Positions 1 to 7,844 of a stretch of DNA of 8,952 nucleotides are shown in pieces (positions within the stretch are counted from its first letter, which is position 1; each line of letters begins with the position of its first letter). The position numbers and the translations under genes are program-made. Origin of the DNA: JADHUC01 sp964617665 (GTDB taxonomy: Bacteria > Planctomycetota > Planctomycetia > Pirellulales > Pirellulaceae); NCBI GenBank assembly GCA_964617665.1, contig CAZUAH010000565.1, positions 1 to 8,952 of the forward strand, read 5' to 3'. Below the pieces are notes generated by a model, which saw only the letters and a list, made by a program, of their open reading frames with translations, searched no databases and was not told the origin of the DNA.

Positions 1-3000
1 TTAGTTTGGTGGGGCCGTTTCTGTTGCTTAGGAAGAAGAGCGACGGCCGGGCTCCGCTCAGTATCATGACCACGCGTATCGATCCGGACCATCCGCATCT
101 CCAGAAGTGGCTGAAGGAGGGGCTCAGCATCGAGCCTCACACGAGCAATCATCCATGTCCGTGTCTGCAGGGCAGTTCATTCGAGAAGGCGAAGGCGACA
201 TATGACGAGTGCATCGATCTGCTCACATTGATCCCGAATACCGAGATCGCTTCCTTCCGCATGCCTTGCTGCGACTCGATGAATTCTATGAGTCCCCGGT
301 TCTTTGCCGAGATCTTCAATCGAACTACGCCGCACGGCAAGTTCACGCGGATGGACTCGTCGGTCTTCATGTTGTTCACGCCTGCCGATGCGGACCTGCC
401 GCGTGAACTGGTGATCGAGGAGGACGGCCGCCACCGTTTCGACAAGTACGTGCCGCGGAACCGGCGGTTTGTGAACTACGTGGAAAACTATCCGTATCCC
501 TACGTGATCGGCCGGCTGTGTTGGGAGATTCCGTCGGCGATTCCCGACGACTGGCAGGGGCACAACCTACAGGGCCCCCACCACTCGACAACCGTTCGCG
601 ACATGAAGGCAGCGATCGACGCAACCGTGGCGAAACGCGGCACCTATGTGCTGACGTTTCATCCCGGGGGCTGGATACGCAACGATCAGGTCGTCGAGAT
701 GGTCGATCATGCAGTCCGGGATCGAGCCGGCAAAGTGATGTTCCTGAACTTCCGCGAGATGCACGAGCGGCTGACAAAGAACATGCTCGACGGGCATCCG
801 TTGCGTGCGGCCGACGGAGGCGACAACGGTGTCCGTCTGCTGGACGTGAATGCCGACGGATACATGGACGCGATCGTCGCCAACGACAAGGTGCGCCAGA
901 CCCGTATCTGGTCACCCTCGACTGGGAAATGGCGTGTCACGGATTTCCCAGTTGAAATGGTCGCGGTCGACAAGCAGGGCAAACGAGCTGAGACAGGCGT
1001 GCGTTTTGGTGTGCTGCGCGGAAACGGGTTTGCCAGCATACTCGTCCGCAACGAAAAGACCGCCGGTCTTTGGCATTTTGATGGCGAGCGATGGGTGAGC
1101 GATACACAGGGATTGAATGGATTGGATGCTACCATCTTCACCTGTTCCGAGGGCCTCGACCGAGGTGTGCGACTTCGCGACCTGGACGCCGATGGCATCT
1201 GCGAGCTGATCGTGGGCAACGACGAGCAGTCAGCCGTGTTTCGCTGGTTAGCCGACGCCGGCGGCTGGAAGCGGATACCGTTCGGGTTGCCGGACAAAAC
1301 GACCATTGTCGACAGCCAGGGGCGCGATGCCGGTTTGCGGTTGGTGGACGTGGACGTCGACACGCATCCCGATATGGTGTTTTCCAATGGCGAACGCTAC
1401 GGCGTCTATCGTTTTGTGTCGATGGCTGACGGCTGGTCGCAAACGATGATGACCGGCAAGCGCGGCGACGAGGGTGCGATTCCCGAAATCGTCCGCGCCG
1501 ACGGGACGAACAACGGTGCCTGGTTCAGCTTCAACCACATGTGGATCCAGAACGAAGACACCGGTGGCAAGCTGCCTCACCACATCGACAGCCGCCATTT
1601 CACCGATCTCTTGGGAACCGACCGCAATCCACCGCCGCGCACCCCCGACGAGTCGCTTCAGTCGTTCGATGTGCTTCCCGGCTTTCAAGTGGAATTGGTG
1701 GCGGCGGAACCGGAGGTGATGGATCCGGTTGACATCGCCTGGGGGCCCGACGGCAAGATGTGGGTCGTCGAGTACGCCGATTATCCGCTGGGGAAGGACG
1801 ATAAAGGCATCCCATGTGGCCGGGTCCGCTGTTTGGAGGACTCCGACCGCGACGGGCGATACGAACGGTCGACAGTGTTCCTGGAACCAATCGACTGCCC
1901 GATGGGCGTCATGGTCTGGCGTGAGGGCGTGCTGGTCACGGCGGCTCCGGAGGTGTTCTATGCCGAGGACACCGACGGCGATGGCCGGGCCGATGTGCGC
2001 AAGACTCTGTTGACCGGCTTTGGCCAGGGTAACCAGCAGCACCGAGTGAATCATCCACGGTGGGGGTTGGACAACTGGGTGCACGCCGCCAACGGCGACA
2101 GCGGAGGGACGATCAAGTCGTTGAAAACCGGCCAGACGGTGAGCATCAGCGGGCGCGACATTCGCTTCAAACCAGACGAAGGTTCGGTCCAGGCACAGGC
2201 GGGTCAGACGCAGTTCGGTACCAGCCGCGACGACTGGGGCAACTGGTTTGGATGCAACAATAGCGATCTCGGCTGGCTATACGCATTGAAAGATCACTAT
2301 TTGCGCCGCAATCCGCATGTGGCTCCGCCGTCCGGTCGCGTCGACGTCACGCCGGAACACATGCTCTATCCCGCAGGTCGCGTGATTTCCCACTGCGACC
2401 TGAAGCACCGGCCGTACGCCGGTTGGGGCAAACCCGGTCGGTGCACATCGGTGGCCAGCGTGATGATCTACCGCGATGACCTGTTTGGCCCAAATTTCTA
2501 CGGGAACTTGTTCGTCGATGATTCGGTGTTCAACGTGGTCCATCGAGAGATTCTGCAGCCCAACGGCGTGTTGTTCCGCGGCCAGCGCAGCCCGGAAGAG
2601 CAACAACGCGAATTCCTGGCCTCGCATGACATCTGGTTCCGGCCGTCCACGGTGGAAACCGGGCCGGACGGCGCTCTGTGGGTCTTGGATATGTACCGTT
2701 TTGTGATCGAACACCCCGAGTGGATCAACGACGACCTGGAAAAGACGTTGGATCTACGGGCGGGGCACGACAAAGGACGCATCTACCGCATCTATCCGGT
2801 AGACAAGCGCCCGCGTCCCATTCCGCGACTGGACAAGCTGGACACCGCCGGGTTGGTCGCTGCGGTGGACAGCCCCAGCGGCTGGCAACGCGACATGGCC
2901 CACCAGATGCTTCTGTGGCGGGCTGATCAGGCAGCGGTCGAACCACTGGAGGAGATCGTCGCCAGCTGTTCGCGGGCATTGGCCAGGGGCCACGCGATTT

Positions 3001-4934
3001 GCGTGCTGGACGGCCTTGGATCACTGCAGCCGGAAGTCGCCATTCGTGCTATGGGTGACGAAAATCCCGGCGTCCGGCGACACGCAGTACGCGTCAGCGA
3101 ATCCCTGTTGAACGCCAACCCGGCGGTCGGCGAAGTGCTCCTGAAACTCGAACAGGACGACGATCCACACGTGCGGATGCAGCTTGCATACAGTCTCGGC
3201 GAGTGGAACGATCCACGCGCGGGGCATCTGTTGGGGCGTTTGGCGATCCGCCATACCGACGATCGGTATGTCACGGCTGCGATCATGAGTTCCGCCACGA
3301 TTCACATCGACGAGATGATCGCGGAGGTCATGACGGAGTCGGACCAAATTGCTGCCCGCGCGCCGTTGATCACAAGTCTCATGAGCATGGCCGTCGGGCT
3401 CAATAATCACAAGGCCATTGGTCACGTACTCGAAGCCGTATCGGCCAAACCGCCGAGCGGGTTTGCGAGATGGCAGTACGAAGCGATGGCCAAACTGTTG
3501 GACGGTCTTGGTCAGCGAGACTTGTCTCTGGTCAAACTCTCGGCCCAATCCGTGCCGGACCTCGCACGCGCGAGGGACCAGGCCAACGAGTTGTTCAGAG
3601 CCGCACGCGATGTGGCGGCCGACGACGATGCGCCGGTGGCCGATAGAACGATCGCCCTGAGGATTCTGGGACGTGGACCGGACGGGCACAGCGAGGATCT
3701 CGATTTCCTGGCCGAATTACTCGCACCGCAAACGCCGCTGGAAGTTCAGTTGGCCGCAGTCGAAACGATGGGACGTCTGCGTCACAATCGCGTACCGGAT
3801 TTGTTGTTGCAGGGCTGGGCCGAGCAAGGGCCGAACTTGAACGGAGCGATTCTGGATGTGTTGATCAGTCGAAAGGAGTGGTCCAGCGTTTTGCTCGATC
3901 GGGTTGCGGATGAACCGAAGATGGCTACGATCCTGGGCACTGCTCACCGTGATCGGCTCTCCCGCCATCCGGACGACGCGATCCGAAAGCGAGCCGAATC
4001 GCTGCTGGGCCGCACCACGACCAGCGACGAGATCCAAGCGTCGCTGGACAAATTCGCATCGGTGGCTGATCTGAAAGGCGATCCGGTGCGCGGCAAAGAG
4101 CAGTTTGTGGAAACTACGTGTTCCTACTGCCATCTGTTGGACGGCGTTGGCAGTAACATTGCGACCGACCTAAGGACGCTAGTTGACAAATCGCCTGGCG
4201 CTTTACTGGTGGCCTTGGTCGATCCGAACCGTGCCGTCGAAGACAAGTACATCGAGTACACGGCCGTCACGGTCGAAGGGCTGATTCTCGCCGGCATGCT
4301 TGTCGAGGAAACCAGCACAAGCATCACGCTGGCGGACAACAAAGGAAAGGTGCACGTCGTCCTGCGGCGCGATCTGGATGAATTGATCAGCATGGGACGA
4401 TCGCACATGCCCGAGAAGTTGGAAGCGAAAATGGATCGGCAGCAAATGGCTGACCTATTCGCCTTCATCGCCCAAAGCGGCCCGCCGCGCAGAGAGGTAG
4501 ACGGAAACCGACCGATGACGGTCACGGCCAAGCCGGACGGATCGCTCGAGTTGCGTGCCGCCACGTGTGAAATCTACAGCCCGGGCATCAAGATGGGCGG
4601 AGAACATCTTGTCTGGTTCTACAAGGGCCCCAATGATCACGTCGTCTGGTCGGTGGACGCACCGAGAGCGGGCCGTTTCGAAGTTTGGATCGACTGGTCG
4701 CAGATCGACGAATATGCCGACAACCCTATTGCCGTCGAAGTTGAGGGCAGGTCAAGCCGCCTGACCAACAAGCTGCCGAGCACAGGTGGTTGGGGACGTT
4801 ACCAGAAAGAGAAATTCGGCGAAATCGAACTCGCTGCGGGTGGCAACCGCGTGCGTCTACGACCAAACGGTCCTACGGCCACCGAGGTGTCCGACCTGCG
4901 CGCAATGCACCTTATCCCGGTTGGGACAGAATAG
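1..4934 (+). CDS. Multi-domain deacetylase / PVC-type dehydrogenase / cytochrome c fusion protein (5' partial)
   Basis: The frame is open to the left edge with no stop, and no signal peptide is visible, so the true start lies upstream. The TTG at 6 is only the first possible start; residues are numbered from it. Domains in order: (a) about 1-260, NodB-like polysaccharide deacetylase with metal-site motif HTSNH (H45, H49), RMPCCDS (R85) and a late LTFHPGG histidine (H219). The catalytic Asp motif must lie upstream. (b) About 265-460, three FG-GAP/VCBS-like Asp-rich repeats at 275, 387 and 443. (c) About 551-931, PVC-type dehydrogenase beta-propeller (TIGR02604-like) with QQHRVN (677), GQTQFG...DDWGNWFGCNN (733-752), Asp-rich calcium-type loops at 612 and 655, and closing GRIYRIYP (924). 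(d) About 950-1340, HEAT-like helical repeats. (e) About 1345-1485, heme-binding domain (TIGR02603-like) with C1372-S-Y-C1375-H1376 and probable axial Met1468. (f) About 1512-1642, carbohydrate-binding-like beta module. The likely role is periplasmic or surface sugar deacetylation and oxidation with electrons passed to heme. The substrate is unknown. The domain calls are from memory of these families; the fusion itself is seen directly as one uninterrupted frame. Confidence 0.93.
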   Translation, partial: SLVGPFLLLRKKSDGRAPLSIMTTRIDPDHPHLQKWLKEGLSIEPHTSNHPCPCLQGSSFEKAKATYDECIDLLTLIPNTEIASFRMPCCDSMNSMSPRFFAEIFNRTTPHGKFTRMDSSVFMLFTPADADLPRELVIEEDGRHRFDKYVPRNRRFVNYVENYPYPYVIGRLCWEIPSAIPDDWQGHNLQGPHHSTTVRDMKAAIDATVAKRGTYVLTFHPGGWIRNDQVVEMVDHAVRDRAGKVMFLNFREMHERLTKNMLDGHPLRAADGGDNGVRLLDVNADGYMDAIVANDKVRQTRIWSPSTGKWRVTDFPVEMVAVDKQGKRAETGVRFGVLRGNGFASILVRNEKTAGLWHFDGERWVSDTQGLNGLDATIFTCSEGLDRGVRLRDLDADGICELIVGNDEQSAVFRWLADAGGWKRIPFGLPDKTTIVDSQGRDAGLRLVDVDVDTHPDMVFSNGERYGVYRFVSMADGWSQTMMTGKRGDEGAIPEIVRADGTNNGAWFSFNHMWIQNEDTGGKLPHHIDSRHFTDLLGTDRNPPPRTPDESLQSFDVLPGFQVELVAAEPEVMDPVDIAWGPDGKMWVVEYADYPLGKDDKGIPCGRVRCLEDSDRDGRYERSTVFLEPIDCPMGVMVWREGVLVTAAPEVFYAEDTDGDGRADVRKTLLTGFGQGNQQHRVNHPRWGLDNWVHAANGDSGGTIKSLKTGQTVSISGRDIRFKPDEGSVQAQAGQTQFGTSRDDWGNWFGCNNSDLGWLYALKDHYLRRNPHVAPPSGRVDVTPEHMLYPAGRVISHCDLKHRPYAGWGKPGRCTSVASVMIYRDDLFGPNFYGNLFVDDSVFNVVHREILQPNGVLFRGQRSPEEQQREFLASHDIWFRPSTVETGPDGALWVLDMYRFVIEHPEWINDDLEKTLDLRAGHDKGRIYRIYPVDKRPRPIPRLDKLDTAGLVAAVDSPSGWQRDMAHQMLLWRADQAAVEPLEEIVASCSRALARGHAICVLDGLGSLQPEVAIRAMGDENPGVRRHAVRVSESLLNANPAVGEVLLKLEQDDDPHVRMQLAYSLGEWNDPRAGHLLGRLAIRHTDDRYVTAAIMSSATIHIDEMIAEVMTESDQIAARAPLITSLMSMAVGLNNHKAIGHVLEAVSAKPPSGFARWQYEAMAKLLDGLGQRDLSLVKLSAQSVPDLARARDQANELFRAARDVAADDDAPVADRTIALRILGRGPDGHSEDLDFLAELLAPQTPLEVQLAAVETMGRLRHNRVPDLLLQGWAEQGPNLNGAILDVLISRKEWSSVLLDRVADEPKMATILGTAHRDRLSRHPDDAIRKRAESLLGRTTTSDEIQASLDKFASVADLKGDPVRGKEQFVETTCSYCHLLDGVGSNIATDLRTLVDKSPGALLVALVDPNRAVEDKYIEYTAVTVEGLILAGMLVEETSTSITLADNKGKVHVVLRRDLDELISMGRSHMPEKLEAKMDRQQMADLFAFIAQSGPPRREVDGNRPMTVTAKPDGSLELRAATCEIYSPGIKMGGEHLVWFYKGPNDHVVWSVDAPRAGRFEVWIDWSQIDEYADNPIAVEVEGRSSRLTNKLPSTGGWGRYQKEKFGEIELAAGGNRVRLRPNGPTATEVSDLRAMHLIPVGTE

Positions 4935-4998
4935 ACCGGCGACTCGACCTCGATTGCGCGACGTGGGCTGCGCCCATTACGGGAGATCACTTCTTTTC

Positions 4999-5004
4999 GG
5001 GGAG
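4999..5004 (+). promoter_or_regulatory. Shine-Dalgarno site of the 5011 gene
   Basis: GGGGAG sits six bases before the tandem ATGATG at 5011. It supports the first ATG as the start and suggests that this gene has its own efficient initiation although it follows the large gene by only 76 bases. Confidence 0.6.
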
Positions 5005-5010
5005 TAAGAG

Positions 5011-5970
5011 ATGATGCTCAGATGCATGCTGGCTACGGTTGTCCTGCTGGTCGCAGCGCAGACGTTTGCCGATTCGCCAAACCTGAATCTCAAGCCGACT
5101 GACGAGGGTTGTTTCGAGTTCGACACCGGCCAAATCCAGGGAACGGTTCGGCTTGACGGGGCATATCATGGCGTCACGCGTTTGGTTGACAAACGTACGG
5201 GAGCGCAAGTGATTGATTCGAGATACTCCGCGTTGAATCTGTTTAAGTTGATGTCGGTCAACCAGATCATGGGGCAGCCGAGAAGCATGGAACGCACGAC
5301 CCAAGTTTCCTCTGACTGGGTCGAGGTTAAGTGGGCTGCTACGGACGGACACAAGGGAGAGATCACCGCGCGTTACGCAGTGGCCGAGGCGAACGCCGTG
5401 GACGTGACTGTGACGGTCCGGTCGCAAGGAGCCTACCGCGGCTACGAACTGTTCATGTCCAACTACTTCGACAAAGTGTTGATACCTCACGTGTACCTTC
5501 AATCACGCGGCAAAAAGCCGCCGCAATTGGTCGTGCCCATGGTGAACGATGTTTTCCGGGATACAGTCCTGGTGTTCCCCAGAGATCCACACTCGGCCCG
5601 TTTGTGCCTGGACGGGCGGTGGGAACGCAACGAATGGGGCACGCCCGTCGTCCAGATGTGTCCGGTACGTCGTTACGCGCATTGCCTTGCCTTCCTTACC
5701 GATCCCGAACAACAAATCGGCGTCGTCCTGATGTCGCACCCTCGCGATTGTTATGCGATCAGTACGCGATACCACGCGAACGATGATGCTGATCGGCTGA
5801 CCACCTACAGCGCCTTCGATTTCTCACTTTTTGGCGACGACCTGTTGCCGGGCTTCGAGCGTACCGTAAAGGTCCGTTTGGCATTGATCCCGCTTGATGG
5901 CGAGTTGGAACGTCCACTCAAGCTGTATGAAGCGTTCAGCGCTGGGATGGAGAAAAAGAGCGGCCAATAG
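5011..5970 (+). CDS. Exported protein of unknown function, beta-rich, possibly sugar-related
   Basis: This 319-residue protein starts with a clear Sec signal peptide: Arg at residue 4, a hydrophobic core at about 6-16, and a likely signal peptidase I cut after Ala20 (TFA-D). No transmembrane segment follows, so it should be periplasmic or secreted. The mature part alternates short polar and hydrophobic stretches typical of an all-beta fold. The repeated pattern of a self-contained beta-sandwich followed by 'PGFERTVKVRLALIPLDGE' near the C-terminus recalls galactose-mutarotase-like or glycoside-hydrolase accessory domains, but I cannot name a family or active site. It contains several Cys residues (33, 205, 218, 226, 249 approximately) with no heme or zinc motif. 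It lies 76 bases after the large fusion gene on the same strand with no strong terminator between, so co-transcription is likely and a shared carbohydrate-related job is an inference. Being a real gene is well supported by length, SD site and signal peptide; its function is unknown. Confidence 0.85.
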   Translation: MMLRCMLATVVLLVAAQTFADSPNLNLKPTDEGCFEFDTGQIQGTVRLDGAYHGVTRLVDKRTGAQVIDSRYSALNLFKLMSVNQIMGQPRSMERTTQVSSDWVEVKWAATDGHKGEITARYAVAEANAVDVTVTVRSQGAYRGYELFMSNYFDKVLIPHVYLQSRGKKPPQLVVPMVNDVFRDTVLVFPRDPHSARLCLDGRWERNEWGTPVVQMCPVRRYAHCLAFLTDPEQQIGVVLMSHPRDCYAISTRYHANDDADRLTTYSAFDFSLFGDDLLPGFERTVKVRLALIPLDGELERPLKLYEAFSAGMEKKSGQ

Positions 5971-6074
5971 TTCTGCGGCTGGTAAGTCGGCCTTTCGAGC
6001 GTCTTGCCCCTGGAAGATCCAACGCCGCCGATCAACGTTGTCATGCGGAGCTAGAAACGGACGGTACTTGGTTT
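5971..6074. other. Short convergent intergenic region
   Basis: This 104-base gap separates the 3' ends of the exported-protein gene (+) and the receiver gene (-). No G+C-rich hairpin followed by a T-run was found on either strand, so any terminator here is not of the classical intrinsic type. A weak inverted repeat at its right end is listed separately. Confidence 0.5.
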
Positions 6075-6077
6075 CTA
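6052..6077. repeat. Short inverted repeat at the end of the receiver gene
   Basis: TAGAAAC (6052-6058) and GTTTCTA (6071-6077) form perfect 7-base arms around a 12-base loop. The right arm contains the stop codon of the minus-strand receiver gene. The stem is A+T-rich and has no T-run after it, so it would be a weak terminator at best. It may be chance. Confidence 0.3.
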
Positions 6078-6467
6078 TGCCGCCGTCCTGCGTACGACCT
6101 GTTTGAGGATTTTGCTCAGCGGCTTTGCCTTGAGCGGTTTTGGCAGATAGGCGTCCATACCTGCGTTCAGGCAGTCCTCGTGATCGTGATTCGCGGTGAC
6201 ACCGACAATTGGAAGTCGGCCACTCACTGCGTCCTCGCACTCACGAATCATGCGAGTCGTCGACAGACCGTCCATTTCCGGCATCTCGACGTCCGTCAGC
6301 AAGACGTCAAACACATCGCGTCGAAGAGCCTGGACAGCCTCATTACCGTTACCCACGACCGTAACGGCGTGGCCCAACCTCTCCAACAGCCTTACGGCAA
6401 TTGTCTGGTGTACCGCGCTATCCTCCGCAACCAGGATGCGGAGAGGTTTCTCATCGTTTGAAGTCAT
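6075..6467 (-). CDS. Single-domain response regulator (receiver domain only)
   Basis: From the chosen ATG (minus strand, first base 6467) the protein is 130 residues, almost exactly one CheY-like receiver domain with no output domain. All key residues are present: acidic pair E15-D16, phospho-acceptor D59 in LLTDVEMPEMDG, the conserved Thr at T91 and Lys110 in the LPKPL motif. It should accept phosphate from a histidine kinase or phosphotransfer protein and signal by protein-protein contact in the cytoplasm. The frame stays open 22 codons further upstream, but that extension looks unlike a receiver and the family normally begins just before the 'RILVAEDS' strand, so the later ATG is preferred. 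I see no strong SD site before it. The sequence style (TANHDHEDCLNAGMDAYLPKPL in two parts at 91-112) is that of receivers found at the C-terminus of hybrid kinases, but no kinase domain is encoded beside it. Its partner and target are unknown. Confidence 0.9.
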   Translation of the reverse strand: MTSNDEKPLRILVAEDSAVHQTIAVRLLERLGHAVTVVGNGNEAVQALRRDVFDVLLTDVEMPEMDGLSTTRMIRECEDAVSGRLPIVGVTANHDHEDCLNAGMDAYLPKPLKAKPLSKILKQVVRRTAA

Positions 6468-6901
6468 TTGAATTTCTAGAGAGCTGCAAGCTAGCAGGTG
6501 GGATCTATGGGCGGGTATGTGATGCGGACTCAATTACTCTACACGAGGCCCAAAGTTCGCTCAATGGGAGTTTTCGCGAGTCCACGCTACACGGTTTCGA
6601 ATTTCTATCGATATTGCGGATCGCGACAGTAACGAGAAATTAACCGCAGAATTCGTCGTGCCGGAGCCCCCCTCCGTAGACCTAATGTGAGTAAAAAGTC
6701 CTTAGTTTGTCCTTCGTCCCGCCGTTGTCGAGATAGTCCAAATCTGCTCCGGCGTTTGCGGGGCGGTGGCTCGCGGTTGCCCATTTGATGAGATGTGCCA
6801 TGCCAAAGTCGACGACCGAGCTAAATGTCGTCAAAGAGAGGAAATTCTACGAGAATCCGGCGATGTCCGTCTGGTTTGGATATGTCAGATACCAGAGCGG
6901 T
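6468..6901. other. Intergenic region between receiver and methyltransferase genes
   Basis: These 434 bases lie between two minus-strand genes. The region should hold the promoter of the receiver gene and the end of the methyltransferase transcript, but I could not find a convincing -35/-10 pair or intrinsic terminator. The part from about 6460 to 6720 looks richer in A+T than the genes. A small perfect stem (CGGAG at 6662-6666, CTCCG at 6672-6676, five-C loop) is present but has no T-run. Short reading frames in it lack SD sites and protein-like character. No tRNA fold was found. Confidence 0.5.
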
Positions 6902-7564
6902 TCACTTGAAGTCGGTACCTTTCTTCAGCGGCGTAATCCACAGATGCACGTAATGGTCCTCGGTGATGGTATCCGTCAGACGCATGTCGATAGTCTTATC
7001 CGGCTTACAGCCGGCAATTCGGAAGTCATGCGCGACGATCCGTGAGCCCGGACGCATCGCGTCAAACTGTGGAATCAACTTCTCCATGATCCAAGGCAGA
7101 AGGTAAATCGTCACCACAGTAGCTTGGCTCAGATCAACCGTCAGCACGTCACGCTGTTCGACCGTCACCAAATGCTCGACGCCATTGGCTTCCGCGTTTT
7201 CCCTGGCAAGCCGGACCAATTTGGGATCGATGTCGAATCCAACGGCACGGCAACCGGACTGCCTGGCTGCCGCAACCAAGATTCGGCCATCCCCACATCC
7301 CAGGTCGTACAGCACATCATTCTCGGTCAAGTCTGCCATCTCGATCATCTTCTTCACTATGCTCGGATGGGAAGGAACGTAGGGAGTATCCAGCCGAACA
7401 CGCGAGGCCGCCGGGATATCCTCGTGCGAAGAATTGGATCGTTCGAACAGTACAAAGCTCGCGACCACCAGGCCAATGATCAAAATCGTTCCGATGGCAA
7501 GCAGCGCGGGACGAGACCTGCCCCTGCTCCTCGACGCCGTGGCCTGCTCCGTTGGTTGCGTCAT
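6902..7564 (-). CDS. Membrane-anchored class I SAM-dependent methyltransferase
   Basis: The preferred start is the ATG whose first base is 7564, giving 220 residues. An Arg-rich N-terminus (11-18) precedes one transmembrane helix at about 19-40, then a Rossmann methyltransferase domain. SAM-binding motif I is D87-LGCGD-G93, the motif II acidic residue is D111 in GFDID, RD at 138-139 fits the adenine-binding motif, and TIYLLP at 152-157 follows strand four. A PYVPSHP segment (61-67) just before the domain and the motif order resemble small membrane-tethered protein lysine methyltransferases of the FAM173 type and their prokaryotic relatives; this is from memory and tentative. The positive-inside rule puts the short N-terminus in the cytoplasm and so would place the catalytic domain outside, unless the anchor inserts the other way; topology is therefore unresolved. 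The frame is open upstream to 7909, but that extra 115-residue part is Arg/Cys/Ser-rich and not protein-like. The SD site is weak. The substrate is unknown. It is divergent from the serine hydrolase gene. Confidence 0.88.
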   Translation of the reverse strand: MTQPTEQATASRSRGRSRPALLAIGTILIIGLVVASFVLFERSNSSHEDIPAASRVRLDTPYVPSHPSIVKKMIEMADLTENDVLYDLGCGDGRILVAAARQSGCRAVGFDIDPKLVRLARENAEANGVEHLVTVEQRDVLTVDLSQATVVTIYLLPWIMEKLIPQFDAMRPGSRIVAHDFRIAGCKPDKTIDMRLTDTITEDHYVHLWITPLKKGTDFK

Positions 7565-7812
7565 TCCGAGTATTTCCGTTCGTTCTGTTGGCAACGATGC
7601 TGCTCTTTGATCGCCGAATTCTGGCGTTTCGCACGCCTCACAGCTACCGCCAACTCTCCCGATCCAACAAGACATGAGGATACTAGCAAGCGACACCGGG
7701 ATAGACAATGCAGGGCACTCCACGCAATACTCCAAATTGCACCAAACCGTTGCCGCCTTCCATCTTCTGGCAAGAGTGATTCTTCGGACAGGCTCATGGC
7801 CGGCCCAAGACG

Positions 7813-7844
7813 ATCGCCCCGGGGAACGGACGGACTGGGGCGAT
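7813..7844. repeat. G+C-rich inverted repeat between divergent genes
   Basis: ATCGCCCC (7813-7820) and GGGGCGAT (7837-7844) form perfect 8-base arms around a 16-base loop that itself begins GGGG. No T-run follows on either strand, so it is not a standard terminator. Its place between two divergent genes would suit an operator or an RNA leader hairpin, but this is inference. Confidence 0.4.

Noticed and set aside
4964..4976. A small GC hairpin as terminator between the first two genes
   Set aside because: The stem is only five bases with a three-base loop and no T-run, so it is too weak to call a terminator.
6467..6533. A 22-residue upstream extension of the receiver
   Set aside because: The extension is His/Ser-rich and unlike the family; a normal receiver begins a few residues after the ATG at 6467.
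6595..6602. TTTCGAAT resembling a tRNA T-loop
   Set aside because: The flanking bases do not form a T-stem and no acceptor or anticodon stems were found around it.
6401..6643. An 80-codon plus-strand frame in the receiver upstream region
   Set aside because: It overlaps the receiver start antisense, has no SD site and no recognisable sequence character.
6785..7045. An 86-codon plus-strand frame whose first third looks fairly protein-like
   Set aside because: It has no SD site, and its latter half is antisense to the end of the methyltransferase gene.
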